Assembly: GCA_018830445.1 (NCBI GenBank)
Contig: JAHJSN010000192.1
Location: 56,349 to 120,348 of the forward strand
DNA length: 64,000 nucleotides
Reading direction: 5' to 3'
From: Alphaproteobacteria bacterium
Lineage (GTDB): Bacteria; Pseudomonadota; Alphaproteobacteria; Rhizobiales; Hyphomicrobiaceae
Under the pieces are notes generated by a model. It was not told where the DNA came from. It ran no database searches and saw nothing but the letters and a program-made list of their open reading frames with translations. This document shows, piece after piece, positions 51,038 to 61,577 of this stretch (its first letter is position 1; each line of letters begins with the position of its first letter). Made by a program: the position numbers and the translations under genes.

Positions 51038-51802
51038 ATGAAATCGGAAATAGAGATCGCTTTTGTACTGGCCGCAGGCCTCGGAAAGCGCATGCGTCCG
51101 CTGACCGACACCATGCCCAAGCCGATGGTTCCGCTCGCCGGCCGCCCGCTTGTCGACCACACGCTCGACCGTCTGGAAGCTTCCGGCATCAAGCGGGTGA
51201 TCCTCAACGTGCATTACATGGCCGACGTTCTCGAAGCCCATATCTCGGCTCGTACGCGGACACGCCGCGGCCCCTTCGTGCTTATTTCGAATGAGCGTGA
51301 CGAGGTGCTCGAAACCGGCGGCGGCGTCGCCAAGGCGTTGCGTCTCATAGGCGAGCGTCCATTCCTGATCTGCAATTCGGACACGACCTGGGTGGAGAAG
51401 GATGCAAGCAACATCGCGCGTCTGATCCATGCCTGGGACGCCCATCGGATGGACTGCCTTCTGCTGCTGGCTGAAAAGGACCGCAGCCTTGGCTATGAAG
51501 GTGACGGCGATTTCCACATGGCTGCCGACGGAAAGCTCAACCGTCGCGGCGAAGGGGAGACCTCCCCGCACGTGTTCGCGGGAGTCTCGATCGCCCATCC
51601 GCGCATGTTCGCCAACTGCCCGGAGGGCGCCTTCTCCCTCAACGTATTGTGGGATCGCGCGATTGCCGCCGGCCGCCTCCACGGCATGGTGCTCGATGGC
51701 TGGTGGATGCACGTCGGCTCGCCATCGGCACTTGCCGACGCCGAGCGCTTCATTGCGGGTCACGACTCCAGGCCCGCGCCGGGCAATGGTGAGTGGAAGT
51801 GA
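51038..51802 (+). CDS. murU: Nucleotidyltransferase, MurU-like (MurNAc-1-P uridylyltransferase)
   Basis: AFVLAAGLGKRMRPLTDTMPKPMVPLAGRPLVDHTLD; adjacent to the AmgK-like domain. Confidence 0.85.
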   Translation: MKSEIEIAFVLAAGLGKRMRPLTDTMPKPMVPLAGRPLVDHTLDRLEASGIKRVILNVHYMADVLEAHISARTRTRRGPFVLISNERDEVLETGGGVAKALRLIGERPFLICNSDTTWVEKDASNIARLIHAWDAHRMDCLLLLAEKDRSLGYEGDGDFHMAADGKLNRRGEGETSPHVFAGVSIAHPRMFANCPEGAFSLNVLWDRAIAAGRLHGMVLDGWWMHVGSPSALADAERFIAGHDSRPAPGNGEWK

Positions 51803-51807
51803 CAGGC

Positions 51808-54800
51808 ATGACAGAAACCGGTCTGCGCGGCAGGATCTTCACCGTTGCGACCGGTGTGCCGTTCCTGCCTGCGCTCGTGCGGGCAATGGTCAATGGAGAC
51901 CTGCCGCGTACCGGCGGCCGCAAGCCTGATGCGATTGATCTCTCGGGCATCACCGTGATCCTGCCGACGCGCCGCGCCGAACGTGCGTTGGCCGACGCCT
52001 GCCTTGAGGTAACCGGACGTCAGGCGATGCTGCTGCCACGCATTCGCGCAATCGCCGGACCGGACGAGGACAGCCTGCTGATCGGCACGGCGGGACTTGC
52101 GGCCGGAACCGATGCAGCGCTGCTGTTGGCGCCGGCAATCGACAAGACCGAGCGGCTGTTGCTGTTGACCAGGCTCGTCCTGCAGTGGTCGGCGGCGCTT
52201 CGCCGTAGCGCTGCCGATGACGGTCGCACACCGCAATCGGAGGCCGGCGCACGCACCCCGGCGCAGGCCGCAGCCATGGCCCGCGAACTCGCCGAGCTGA
52301 TGGACCTCGTCGAGCGCGAAGGCCGCACGCTTGACGGCATCGACAGTATCGTCCCCGACACCTTCTCGGTGCACTGGCAGAAGAGTCTCGACTTCCTCAA
52401 GATCATCACCGAATTCTGGCCCGGCGTTCTCGCCGAGCGCGGGCTTCTTTCCCCGTGGGATCGCCAGAACAAGCTGCTCGCAGCCGAAGCCGAACGCCTG
52501 CGCTCAAGTCCGCCCGAAGGCCCCGTCATCGTTGCCGGGGTCTCGGGCTCGATTCCCGCAACCGTCGAAGTGATGCGAGCTGTCGCCGGCCTCGACCAGG
52601 GTGCGATTGTGCTGTCCGGGCTAGATCTTGGTCTCGAAGACGACAGCTGGGATGCGATTGTTCCCGGCCATCCCGAGCACCCAGAATACGGTCTCAAGAA
52701 GCTTCTGCAGGCTCTTGGCGCCGAGCGAGGCGACGTCACCGTCCTGCCCGGCAGCGCCGCCGATGGCGCCGTGGCGCGTCGCGTCGAATTCGTCGCCGAA
52801 GCGATGCGGCCGACCGAGACGACCGACCGCTGGCGCAACTGGGTGGAGACCGCCGATTCGGCAAGCATCGCCGACGGGCTGGGCGACGTCAGTCTGATCG
52901 AAGCTGCTTCGCCGCAGGAAGAAGCCGAGGCCATCGCGCTTATCATGCGCGAGGCCGCCGGGCATCCCGAAAAGAAAGCCGCTCTCGTCACCCCCGACCG
53001 GCTGTTGGCCCGACGGGTGGCGATCCGACTCGAAGCCTGGGGAATTCGTGTCGACGATTCCGCCGGCCGCCCGTTTGCCAAGACCGTGCCGGGCGCTTTC
53101 CTCGAACTTGTCATCGACTGCATCTCGCGGGGTTTCTCGCCTGTCTCGACGATGGCGCTGTTGAAGCATCCGCTCGCCCGCTTCGGTCTGTCGGCCCGCG
53201 AAGTGCGCTTCGCCGCCCGCGCCCTCGAGCTGATCGCGTTCCGCACCACCTACATCGGCGGCGGTATCGAGGGCATCGCCGCCGCACTTGCCAGAGCCCG
53301 CGACGAAATCGACGAGGGCGAACGGCGCGACATGGCCGCCCAACGGTTGTGGGAAGAGGACTGGCAGCGCGCATTCGACCTGTTCGACCGACTGCAAGAG
53401 GTCTACGGTCCGCTTCTTGAGGTCTACACCGATGGAGCCGAATACCCGCTGAACGAATTGGCTTCGCGCCATGCAAGGGTCGCGGAAAGCGCAAGCCGCC
53501 TGACCGAAGAAGAGATCGAAGCCGGCGCCGATGTCGAACTCTACCTTGGCGAGGCGGGCGAGGCCGCTTCGCGGTTTTTCACCGATCTTGTGGCCTCCGC
53601 AGGGGCTTCGCCCGATATTTCGGCGGCCGATTACCCCGACCTCTACCGCGCCCTCATCGCCACGCTGCCGCCGGTCATCCCGCGCGTTCCAAAACATCCC
53701 AGACTGTCGATCTGGGGGCCGATGGAATCGCAGCTGCTCACGGCCGATGTGGTCATTCTGGGGTCGCTCAACGAAACGACATGGCCGGGCGCGACCGATC
53801 CGGGCCCATGGCTCAACCGGCCGATGCGCGCCGAGATGGGACTGCCTTCCCCCGAAGAGGAGACCGGCCGCGAAGCTCGCGATTTCGCCGCCTTGATGGG
53901 AGCTTCCGAAGTCTTCCTGACCCGCGCGAACAAGGTCGACGGCGTCCCAGCCGTCCCGTCCCGCTGGCTGATGCGAATGAACGCGCTGATCGGCGGCCTC
54001 GGGCTGAAGGATGGACTGCGCCCGAAGGAACCCTGGCTGCAGTGGGCGCGCTTCCGCGACTTCGCCGAGCCCCGTCCACCCGCGAAGAGGCCCGAACCGC
54101 GCCCGCCGCTTGAGGCTCGCCCGCGCCGCATTTCCGTTTCCGGTGTCGAGCGCTGGATCGCCAATCCGTATGCCATCTACGCCAGCGAGGTGCTGAAGCT
54201 GAAGGTGCTGCCGGAGCTCGGCTCGGAACCGGACGCGGCCCTGAAGGGAACGATTCTGCACAAGGCGATGTCGGCCTTCACGAAACGCCATTCGAAGGAT
54301 CTGCCGCCAGATGCAGGCAGGGTTCTGACAGGTTTCGCCGAGGAGATCCTCCACGCCTACGCGACCCACCCGCGCATCGCCGCGTTCTGGCTGCCGCGCT
54401 TCGCCCGCTTCGCCGAATGGTTTGCCGAAACCGAACCTGCCCGAAGAGAGAGTGTCGCGCAGACACTGACCGAGGTCTCCGGCGAATTGGCGTTCCCTGC
54501 TCCGGGCGGAGATTTCAGGCTCACTGCCCGGGCCGATCGACTGGACATCTCCGGCGGCGGCGTCGTCATCACCGACTACAAGACGGGCAAGCCGCCATCG
54601 GACAAGGACGTGATCAACATGCGCCGTCCGCAGCTTCCGCTCGAAGCAGCGATCCTGGCCGCCGGAGGGTTTGCCAAGGTCGAAGGAACCGAGATTGCCG
54701 GGTTGCGCTACATTCAGGCTTCCGGCGGCGAACCGCCCGGCACCGAACGCTTCGTCAAATCCGACAGCGGTGACGCGGCGCTTGGCGAGGCAGCGCTTGC

Positions 54801-54972
54801 CGCGCTCAAGGATCTTGTCGCCCGTTACGACACAATCGCGACGCCCTATGCCGCCGTGCGCCGCGACGGCTACAGCTACGATTACGACGACTACGCGCAC
54901 TTGGCCCGCGTTGCGGAATGGGCGCAATCCACTGACGCTTCCCAGAATGGCGAAGGAGGCGAAGGCAAATGA
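51808..54972 (+). CDS. addB: Double-strand break repair protein AddB
   Basis: ILPTRRAERALADA N-terminus, RecB-like nuclease ITDYKTGKPPSDKDV C-terminus; overlaps addA. Confidence 0.92.
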   Translation: MTETGLRGRIFTVATGVPFLPALVRAMVNGDLPRTGGRKPDAIDLSGITVILPTRRAERALADACLEVTGRQAMLLPRIRAIAGPDEDSLLIGTAGLAAGTDAALLLAPAIDKTERLLLLTRLVLQWSAALRRSAADDGRTPQSEAGARTPAQAAAMARELAELMDLVEREGRTLDGIDSIVPDTFSVHWQKSLDFLKIITEFWPGVLAERGLLSPWDRQNKLLAAEAERLRSSPPEGPVIVAGVSGSIPATVEVMRAVAGLDQGAIVLSGLDLGLEDDSWDAIVPGHPEHPEYGLKKLLQALGAERGDVTVLPGSAADGAVARRVEFVAEAMRPTETTDRWRNWVETADSASIADGLGDVSLIEAASPQEEAEAIALIMREAAGHPEKKAALVTPDRLLARRVAIRLEAWGIRVDDSAGRPFAKTVPGAFLELVIDCISRGFSPVSTMALLKHPLARFGLSAREVRFAARALELIAFRTTYIGGGIEGIAAALARARDEIDEGERRDMAAQRLWEEDWQRAFDLFDRLQEVYGPLLEVYTDGAEYPLNELASRHARVAESASRLTEEEIEAGADVELYLGEAGEAASRFFTDLVASAGASPDISAADYPDLYRALIATLPPVIPRVPKHPRLSIWGPMESQLLTADVVILGSLNETTWPGATDPGPWLNRPMRAEMGLPSPEEETGREARDFAALMGASEVFLTRANKVDGVPAVPSRWLMRMNALIGGLGLKDGLRPKEPWLQWARFRDFAEPRPPAKRPEPRPPLEARPRRISVSGVERWIANPYAIYASEVLKLKVLPELGSEPDAALKGTILHKAMSAFTKRHSKDLPPDAGRVLTGFAEEILHAYATHPRIAAFWLPRFARFAEWFAETEPARRESVAQTLTEVSGELAFPAPGGDFRLTARADRLDISGGGVVITDYKTGKPPSDKDVINMRRPQLPLEAAILAAGGFAKVEGTEIAGLRYIQASGGEPPGTERFVKSDSGDAALGEAALAALKDLVARYDTIATPYAAVRRDGYSYDYDDYAHLARVAEWAQSTDASQNGEGGEGK

Positions 54973-57900
54973 GCATCGATCCGGCTGACGAGATCCGAGA
55001 GAAACTCGACGACACCACCCGCCGCCAGCGCGAGGCCTCCGATCCGCAGTTCTCGGTCTGGGTCAGCGCCAACGCCGGCACCGGCAAGACGCATGTTCTG
55101 ACGTCGCGCACGCTGCGGCTGCTGCTTGCTGGTACGCTGCCTGAGCGCATTCTTTGCCTGACCTACACCAAGGCGGCAGCCGCCGAGATGTCGACGCGCG
55201 TCTTCAACCGGCTCGCAGGATGGGTGACGGAGTCGGACGAGAAACTCAAAAAGGAACTGACCAACCTGCTCGGCCGCGAGCCCTCCAACGAAGAAACGTT
55301 TCGCGCCCGCACGCTTTTCACCCGCGCTATCGAGACGCCCGGGGGCCTCAAGGTGCAGACCATCCACGCTTTCTGCGAGCGACTGTTGCAGCGCTTTCCG
55401 ATGGAGGCAGGCGTGCCGCCGGGGTTCGCGACGCTCGATGACGACCTTGGCCGGTCGCTGAAACGCGAAGCAATCGACCTCACGATTTCCGAAGCCCTCG
55501 CCGATCCCGAATCCCAACTCGGCGAAGCCTTGATGCGCGCGGTCGCCTTCGCCGCCGAAGAGCGCTTCGAGGATGTGCTGACACAGGCCATCGCCGACCG
55601 CCGCTGGCTTGCCGGAATCGCGCAGGCCGCCCGCGATGCTTCAGGCAACGACCGCTGGCTTGCCGAGCAGGAAGAATTGCTGCGCGAAGTCCTGGGCGTG
55701 CCGCATGGCCTGGCTCTGGCGGGTCTTGCCGATGACATGGCGGCCGTCCTCGGCAACGGCATCATTGAAACCGCCAGCCGCGTTCTGGCTCAGAGCAAGG
55801 CGAAGACCGATCTGAGGCTTGCGGAACTCCTGGCGCAGGCAAAGGCGGCAGGCTCGCCGCGAAAGAAAATCGAGCACCTCAAGACCGCATTACTCACTGG
55901 CGACGGCGATCCCCGCAAGACTCTCGGCACCAAGGCGATCCAGGAGGCGGAGCCTGCGCTTTGCCAGAACCTTGCCGACGCCTCGATAAGGCTCGCCGAA
56001 CTTGTCCGCAGCGAAGTCGCGCTGAAATGCGTGCAGGCCAGCCTCGTCCTCGTGACGCTGGCCGCCCGCGTCTACCAGCACTTCAACGACGCCAAGGAGC
56101 GCCGCGCGGCCCTCGATTTCGACGATCTGATCGAGAAGGCCGTGGGTCTGTTGAGTTCGGATCACCTGGATGCCACGGATTGGGTTCTCTACAAACTCGA
56201 CGGCGGCATCGATCACATTCTGGTCGATGAGTCCCAGGATACGAGCCCGGCGCAATGGAGCATCGTCAGATCCCTTGCGACCGAATTCTTTTCCGGTGAA
56301 GGCGCGCACGAAAACCAGCGCACGCTGTTCGCGGTGGGTGACGAGAAGCAGTCGATCTATTCGTTCCAGGGCGCTGCGCCGGAGATGTTCGCCGCCATGG
56401 GCGAAGCCTTCGGGAAAATGGCCGAAGCCAGCGGCCAGAAGCTCCGCCAGATACCACTCGACTTGTCGTTCCGCACCGTCGCACCGATCCTCGAATCCGT
56501 CGATAGAGTCTTCGCCGATGCGCTGCGAACGCCGGGCCTCAGCGGTTCCGGCCGCGCCATCGAACATGCCGTCAAGCGCGTCGGCGAGGCCGGTCTCGTT
56601 GAAATCTGGCCGGTCGAGAAGCCGGAGCAGCAGGAGGAGACGGACGCCTTCGAGCCGCTCGGGGAAGAAACCGTTCAGCCTCCCGTCGAACGTCTCGCAG
56701 CCCGGATAGCAGATACCATTTCCGGGTGGATCGAATCAGGAGAGATGCTGGAAGCCAAAGGTCGCCCGATCCGCCCAGGCGACGTCCTCATCCTTTGCCG
56801 CAAGCGCCGCCCGTTCGCCGCGCCGATGGTTGCCGCCCTGAAGGCCCGCAATATTCCGGTAGCCGGCGCCGACCGCCTTGTCCTCACTCAGCAACTCGCA
56901 GTGCAGGATCTCATCGCACTCGGCGATTTTGCCACCTTGCCCGATGACGACCTGACGCTCGCCGCAATACTGAAGAGCCCGATCATCGGCCTCGATGAGG
57001 AGCAGCTATTTGAACTCGCCTACAAACGTAAGGGGTCGTTGTGGAAGGCGCTGATCGATAAGCGCAACGACAAGCCGCAATTCACCGAAGCCGCGAAACG
57101 GCTTGTCGAGCTGCGCCAGCGCGCCGACTTCCTGCCGCCGTTCGAATTCTACGCCAAGGTGCTCGACGAGGATGGTCTGCGCCGCAGGCTGCTTGCAAGG
57201 CTCGGCCACGAAGCCGCCGACCCGATCGATGAATTCTTGAACCTTGCGATAGCCTACGACGAGCGCGAAGCGCCGTCCTTGACCGGGTTCCTGTCGTGGC
57301 TTCGCGAGACCGACCGCGAGATCAAGCGCGACATGGAGCAGGGCGTCAACGAGGTCCGCGTCATGACGGTGCACGCTTCGAAGGGTCTGGAAGCTCCGAT
57401 CGTTTTTCTTCCCGATACCTGCACAACCGCTTCCGCCGGCGGTGCCTCCGATCCGCTGACCAGGCTCGATGACGCGAAGCCGGGGCCCGATGGCGAACCG
57501 GCGCGCACCTGGACCATCAAGGGGGCCGGCAAGAAGATCACGGCAATCAAGGATGCCCGCGATGCGAAGAAACTGAAGGAGCAGCAGGAGCTGAACCGGC
57601 TGCTTTACGTCGCCATGACCCGCGCCGAGGACCGCCTGTACGTCGCCGGTTTCGAAGGCGGCAGGCCGCGCCCTCCGGACTGCTGGTATGATATCGTCCG
57701 CCAGGGACTTGAAGATTCGATCCAGGCCGTCACCGGGCCCGACGGCCGCGAAGTCCTGCGCCTCCAAGGCGAGCAGTCGGTCGCCCGGGCCGACGCCCGC
57801 TCTCATGCAGCGGCAGCCGGTGCGCCTCTGCAACCGCCGCAGTGGGCCCGCAGCAAGGCTCCGCGCATACCGCTCGTCATGCTGCCGCTGGCGCCGTCCC

Positions 57901-58568
57901 GGCTCGTTCCATACGAAGCTGATTCCGAAGGCGAACCGGTGCCCGGTCCGACGCGACCCGAATCGCGCGGTGCGCCCGACGAACCTTCGGCCCCGGCACC
58001 GGAAGAAGCCGCCGGCGACCGCGACCGCTTTTTGAGGGGAACGCTGACGCACGCCCTCTTCGAACATCTGCCGGCGGTTCGCGAAGACCGCCGGGGTGCA
58101 GCCGCCAAGGCCTTCCTTGAAGCCCGTGGCTCGGCACTCCCGGCCCACGTCCGTCGCGCAATTGTCGAAGAGGTCGAAAACGTTCTGGGAGATCCGGTCT
58201 TTGCTGCCTTGTTCGGCCCGCGCAGCCGCGCCGAGGTCGCTGTCGCCGCGCGCCTCCAGCGTCCCGGCGGCAAGGGTCCGCCCTTGAGCCTGTCCGGCTC
58301 CATCGACCGTCTCGCCGAGGTCGACGGGTCTTATCTGATCGTTGATTTCAAGACCAATCGCGATGTGCCTTCCGGACCGGAGACGATCGCCGAGGCTTAC
58401 CTTCTCCAGCTGGCCGCCTACCGGCTTGCCTTGAAGGCGATAGAACCCGGCCGCCGGGTTCGCGCCGGTCTTCTGTGGACGCGGGTAGCCCGCCTGATCG
58501 AGGTTCCGGATGCACGGCTCGATGAGGCGGAGCGGCAATTATGGGAATTGTCATCCAGCCAATCTTGA
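54969..58568 (+). CDS. addA: Double-strand break repair helicase-nuclease AddA
   Basis: VSANAGTGKTHVLTSR, LTYTKAAAAEMSTRV, VDESQDTSPAQW, DFKTNRDVP. Confidence 0.95.
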   Translation: MSIDPADEIREKLDDTTRRQREASDPQFSVWVSANAGTGKTHVLTSRTLRLLLAGTLPERILCLTYTKAAAAEMSTRVFNRLAGWVTESDEKLKKELTNLLGREPSNEETFRARTLFTRAIETPGGLKVQTIHAFCERLLQRFPMEAGVPPGFATLDDDLGRSLKREAIDLTISEALADPESQLGEALMRAVAFAAEERFEDVLTQAIADRRWLAGIAQAARDASGNDRWLAEQEELLREVLGVPHGLALAGLADDMAAVLGNGIIETASRVLAQSKAKTDLRLAELLAQAKAAGSPRKKIEHLKTALLTGDGDPRKTLGTKAIQEAEPALCQNLADASIRLAELVRSEVALKCVQASLVLVTLAARVYQHFNDAKERRAALDFDDLIEKAVGLLSSDHLDATDWVLYKLDGGIDHILVDESQDTSPAQWSIVRSLATEFFSGEGAHENQRTLFAVGDEKQSIYSFQGAAPEMFAAMGEAFGKMAEASGQKLRQIPLDLSFRTVAPILESVDRVFADALRTPGLSGSGRAIEHAVKRVGEAGLVEIWPVEKPEQQEETDAFEPLGEETVQPPVERLAARIADTISGWIESGEMLEAKGRPIRPGDVLILCRKRRPFAAPMVAALKARNIPVAGADRLVLTQQLAVQDLIALGDFATLPDDDLTLAAILKSPIIGLDEEQLFELAYKRKGSLWKALIDKRNDKPQFTEAAKRLVELRQRADFLPPFEFYAKVLDEDGLRRRLLARLGHEAADPIDEFLNLAIAYDEREAPSLTGFLSWLRETDREIKRDMEQGVNEVRVMTVHASKGLEAPIVFLPDTCTTASAGGASDPLTRLDDAKPGPDGEPARTWTIKGAGKKITAIKDARDAKKLKEQQELNRLLYVAMTRAEDRLYVAGFEGGRPRPPDCWYDIVRQGLEDSIQAVTGPDGREVLRLQGEQSVARADARSHAAAAGAPLQPPQWARSKAPRIPLVMLPLAPSRLVPYEADSEGEPVPGPTRPESRGAPDEPSAPAPEEAAGDRDRFLRGTLTHALFEHLPAVREDRRGAAAKAFLEARGSALPAHVRRAIVEEVENVLGDPVFAALFGPRSRAEVAVAARLQRPGGKGPPLSLSGSIDRLAEVDGSYLIVDFKTNRDVPSGPETIAEAYLLQLAAYRLALKAIEPGRRVRAGLLWTRVARLIEVPDARLDEAERQLWELSSSQS

Positions 58569-58668
58569 CGCCTTCGCGTTCCGACCTTACCTACGGACGA
58601 CTTGTCCGGCCCAAAAATGGGCGGATTGAGCCCGCAAATGCACGCTGGGCCGAAGTTAACGAGGAGAA

Positions 58669-58998
58669 ATGATCATGGCAGTGACCGTATCGGACGCCGA
58701 TTTCGATGCCGTCGTACTGAAGTCCGACAAGCCCGTTCTGGTTGACTTCTTCGCGGAGTGGTGCGGGCCGTGCAAGGCCATGGCCCCTGCGCTCGAACAG
58801 GTCGCCGACGCGCTCAAAGACAGCGTCAAGGTGGTCAAGGTCGACGTCGACCAGAGCCCGCGCATCGCGCAGACCTACAACGTCCGCGCCATGCCGACGC
58901 TGTTGGTGTTCAACGGCGGCAAGGTCGTTGCACAGCATGTCGGTGCGATGACGCAGCGCGCTTCGCTGGAAAAGTGGCTGACCTCCTCGGTCGCCTGA
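58669..58998 (+). CDS. trxA: Thioredoxin
   Basis: VDFFAEWCGPCKAMAPALEQ. Confidence 0.97.
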   Translation: MIMAVTVSDADFDAVVLKSDKPVLVDFFAEWCGPCKAMAPALEQVADALKDSVKVVKVDVDQSPRIAQTYNVRAMPTLLVFNGGKVVAQHVGAMTQRASLEKWLTSSVA

Positions 58999-59031
58999 CG
59001 GGCAGGAGTGTTCGCAGATCCATAGATAGTC

Positions 59032-59069
59032 GGCCGCGCATCCTTGCGGAGCGCGGCCTTCTTTTTATT
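59032..59069 (+). terminator. Intrinsic terminator after trxA
   Basis: GGCCGCGC-atccttgcgga-GCGCGGCC followed by ttcttttta. Confidence 0.88.
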
Positions 59070-59103
59070 TGATATCTGACCCGTAACTTGGAACGCACGT
59101 TGC

Positions 59104-59404
59104 GATCCGGGAGCAAGGCGAACCGGCGCGAGTGCCGCCCCTGCGGAGGGCCCACGGCCGGTGAGTTCAAAGATGATTTGCGTAGACGAAGAGTGTTTGA
59201 GTACCGCGATCGCCGCAGGCGATCCAGGAGCAAGGCGACCCGGCACGAGTGCCGCCCCTGCGGAGGGCCTACGGCCGATGAGCTCAAAGATGATTTGCGT
59301 AGACGAAGAGTGTTTGAGTACCGCGATCGCCACAGGCGATCCGGGAGCAAGGCGACCCGGCACGAGTGCCGCCCCTGCGGAGGGCCTACGGCCCGTGAGC
59401 TAAA
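59104..59404. repeat. 117-bp tandem repeat, about 2.6 copies
   Basis: Unit starts gatccgggagcaaggcg at 59104, 59221, 59338; period exactly 117 bp. Confidence 0.95.
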
Positions 59405-59419
59405 AAATGTCCCGTCAGA

Positions 59420-60076
59420 TCAGACATGCTTCCGGCGGCGCAGTTTGAACACCGCCTTCTCGCCGAGAAGGTTTTGCAGCGTCAGCGACTTCTTGATCGG
59501 CAGCCGCCGCCCTGCGCTGTTGAAGGCAACCGCTTCCTCGACGACGGTATCGAGGACGTCACACAATTCGACGAAGTCGCGGATCGTGCAGAGGTGCGAA
59601 TCCGGGCTTGAATACCACGGCTCCGGCAGGTTCGCCGTTTGCGGCATGCGCCCGTTGAAAAGGAGTTCGGCGCGGATCATCCAGTGCCCGAAGTTGGGAA
59701 ACGATACGATCGCCCGGTGCCCGATCCGCAACAGGTTGACGAGCACGTCGCGCGGCCTCTGCGTCGCCTGGATCGTCAACGAAAGCACCGCGTAGTCGAA
59801 CGCCTGGTCGGGATAGTCGTCGAGATCCTGGTCGGCATCGCCCTGAATGACGGAAAGCCCGCGCGCAACGCACGCGTTGACCTTTTCGCGCGACAACTCC
59901 ACGCCGCGTCCGTCGACTGCCTTGGTATCGGCAAGCAGCTGCAACAGCGCGCCATCGCCGCAGCCGACATCGAGCACCCGGCTTCCCGGCGCCACCATTT
60001 CCGCAATCAGCAGGTGATCGACGCGATGTTGATGGTGCTGCCGGGCGGAACGGGAAGGCTTCGTTCTATCGAGCAT
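59420..60076 (-). CDS. metW: Methionine biosynthesis protein MetW
   Basis: VAPGSRVLDVGCGDGALLQLL...SFPNFGHWMIRAELLFNGRMP; directly downstream of metX. Confidence 0.93.
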   Translation of the reverse strand: MLDRTKPSRSARQHHQHRVDHLLIAEMVAPGSRVLDVGCGDGALLQLLADTKAVDGRGVELSREKVNACVARGLSVIQGDADQDLDDYPDQAFDYAVLSLTIQATQRPRDVLVNLLRIGHRAIVSFPNFGHWMIRAELLFNGRMPQTANLPEPWYSSPDSHLCTIRDFVELCDVLDTVVEEAVAFNSAGRRLPIKKSLTLQNLLGEKAVFKLRRRKHV

Positions 60077-60087
60077 GCTGGTTCCCC

Positions 60088-61278
60088 TCAGGCCGCCGGA
60101 AGTCCGCGCTTCTGCGCGCATGAATTGATGAAACCGGTGATCGTTGCGAAGAACTCGGGTTCGTCCAGAAGGAACGCATCGTGCCCGGCATTGCTCTCGA
60201 TCTCGACGAACGACACGTTGGCGGCGACCGCATTGAGCGCCTGCACGATCTCCCGGCTTTCGCGTGTCGGATAGAGCCAGTCTGACGTAAACGAGACGAC
60301 GCAGAACCGCGACTGGGTGCCCCTGAATGCTTCCGCCAGAACGTCGCCATGTTCGGCGGCAAGGTCGAAATAGTCCATCGCCCGGGTGATATACAGGTAG
60401 CTGTTGGCGTCGAACCTGTCGACGAATGTCGAGCCCTGGTGACGCAGATAGCTTTCCACCTGGAAATCGGCATCGAATGAGAATGTCCGGTCGGCGCGGT
60501 TCTGCAGATTGCGTCCGAACTTGGCGTGCAGCGCGTCTTCCGAAAGGTAGGTGATGTGGGCGGCCATCCGCGCCACCGAGAGGCCGTTGCGCGGTGTCAC
60601 GCCGTGCTTGAGGTAGTCGCCGCGCATCCATTGCGGGTCCGCCATGACGGCCTGGCGGCCGACTTCGTGGAAGGCGATGTTTTGCGATGAGTGCCAGGCG
60701 GCAGTGGCAATCGGCACGGCGGCAAAGACGCGTTCCTTGTGCCGCGAGGCCCATTCGAGGACCTGCATTCCGCCCATCGAACCGCCGACCACGGCAAACA
60801 GCTGATCGATGCCGAGGTGGTCCATCAGGCGAGCCTGCGCATCGACCATGTCGCCGATCGTAATGACCGGGAAGGTCAGCCCATAGGCCGCTCCGGTTTG
60901 CGGATCGATCGACGCCGGACCGGTCGAACCCAGACAGCCACCGAGGATGTTGGTGCAGATGACGTAGAACCGGTTGGTGTCGATCGGCTTGCCCGGCCCG
61001 ACCAGCAGCGACCACCAGCCTTCCTTGCCGGTGATCGGGTGGCGGTTGGCGACGTGCTGATCGCCTGTCAGGGCGTGACAGATCAAAATCGCGTTCGACT
61101 TTTCGGCGTTGAGTTCGCCATAGGCGTTATAGGCAATCGTGAACGGGGCAAGCTTGCGGCCGTTGTCGAGTTCAAGGGCGTCTGTGAAGGTGACCGAGCC
61201 CATCTGCGGTGAGACGCCATCAACGTCGATGTCGTCCTTGATGTTGTCAGGTGTATCGGGCTGCGTCTGAGACGTCAT
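60088..61278 (-). CDS. metX: Homoserine O-acetyltransferase MetX
   Basis: ALTGDQHV...[13 protein letters not shown]...[10 protein letters not shown]. Confidence 0.95.
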   Translation of the reverse strand: MTSQTQPDTPDNIKDDIDVDGVSPQMGSVTFTDALELDNGRKLAPFTIAYNAYGELNAEKSNAILICHALTGDQHVANRHPITGKEGWWSLLVGPGKPIDTNRFYVICTNILGGCLGSTGPASIDPQTGAAYGLTFPVITIGDMVDAQARLMDHLGIDQLFAVVGGSMGGMQVLEWASRHKERVFAAVPIATAAWHSSQNIAFHEVGRQAVMADPQWMRGDYLKHGVTPRNGLSVARMAAHITYLSEDALHAKFGRNLQNRADRTFSFDADFQVESYLRHQGSTFVDRFDANSYLYITRAMDYFDLAAEHGDVLAEAFRGTQSRFCVVSFTSDWLYPTRESREIVQALNAVAANVSFVEIESNAGHDAFLLDEPEFFATITGFINSCAQKRGLPAA

Positions 61279-61331
61279 TATCGAGCTCAACCTCAAACAG
61301 GGCCGGCTCGATCCTTGTCAGGAAGGCGCGG

Positions 61332-61386
61332 CCTTTTTAGCGAGTTGTTTTACGTGGCTGCAAGCCGGCCGGCCAAATCACCACGA
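61332..61386 (-). ncRNA. SAM-II riboswitch upstream of metX
   Basis: Reverse strand TCGTGGTGATTTGGCCGGCCGGCTTGCAGCCACGTAAAACAACTCGCTAAAAAGG: conserved SAM-II pseudoknot sequence, ahead of metX. Confidence 0.93.
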
Positions 61387-61577
61387 TCAGTCCCGTAAAT
61401 AGGATTTACGCCGCCCAGCGTCAAGCAGCTTGGCCGGACTGCACCCGTGACAGAGCACCCAGCACCGCCGCAAGGGTTGTGACCTATTGGCGGAAAACGT
61501 AACTTTTCTTTGCACCGGCTCGCGCCGCGCCGTATTTCTCCTCAAAGTTTCACCCATAACCGGCTTTCAGGCATCCC

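Noticed and set aside
52621-54927. 768-aa ORF on the - strand
   Set aside because: Shadow ORF opposite addB; composition typical of reverse-frame translation, no motifs.
57006-58538. 510-aa ORF on the - strand
   Set aside because: Antisense to addA; no recognisable motif.
59104-59404. 117-bp repeat considered as a CRISPR or a real coding gene (59088..59795 +)
   Set aside because: Too long a unit with no spacers; the frame is open on several strands because 117 is a multiple of three, and it runs into metW antisense.
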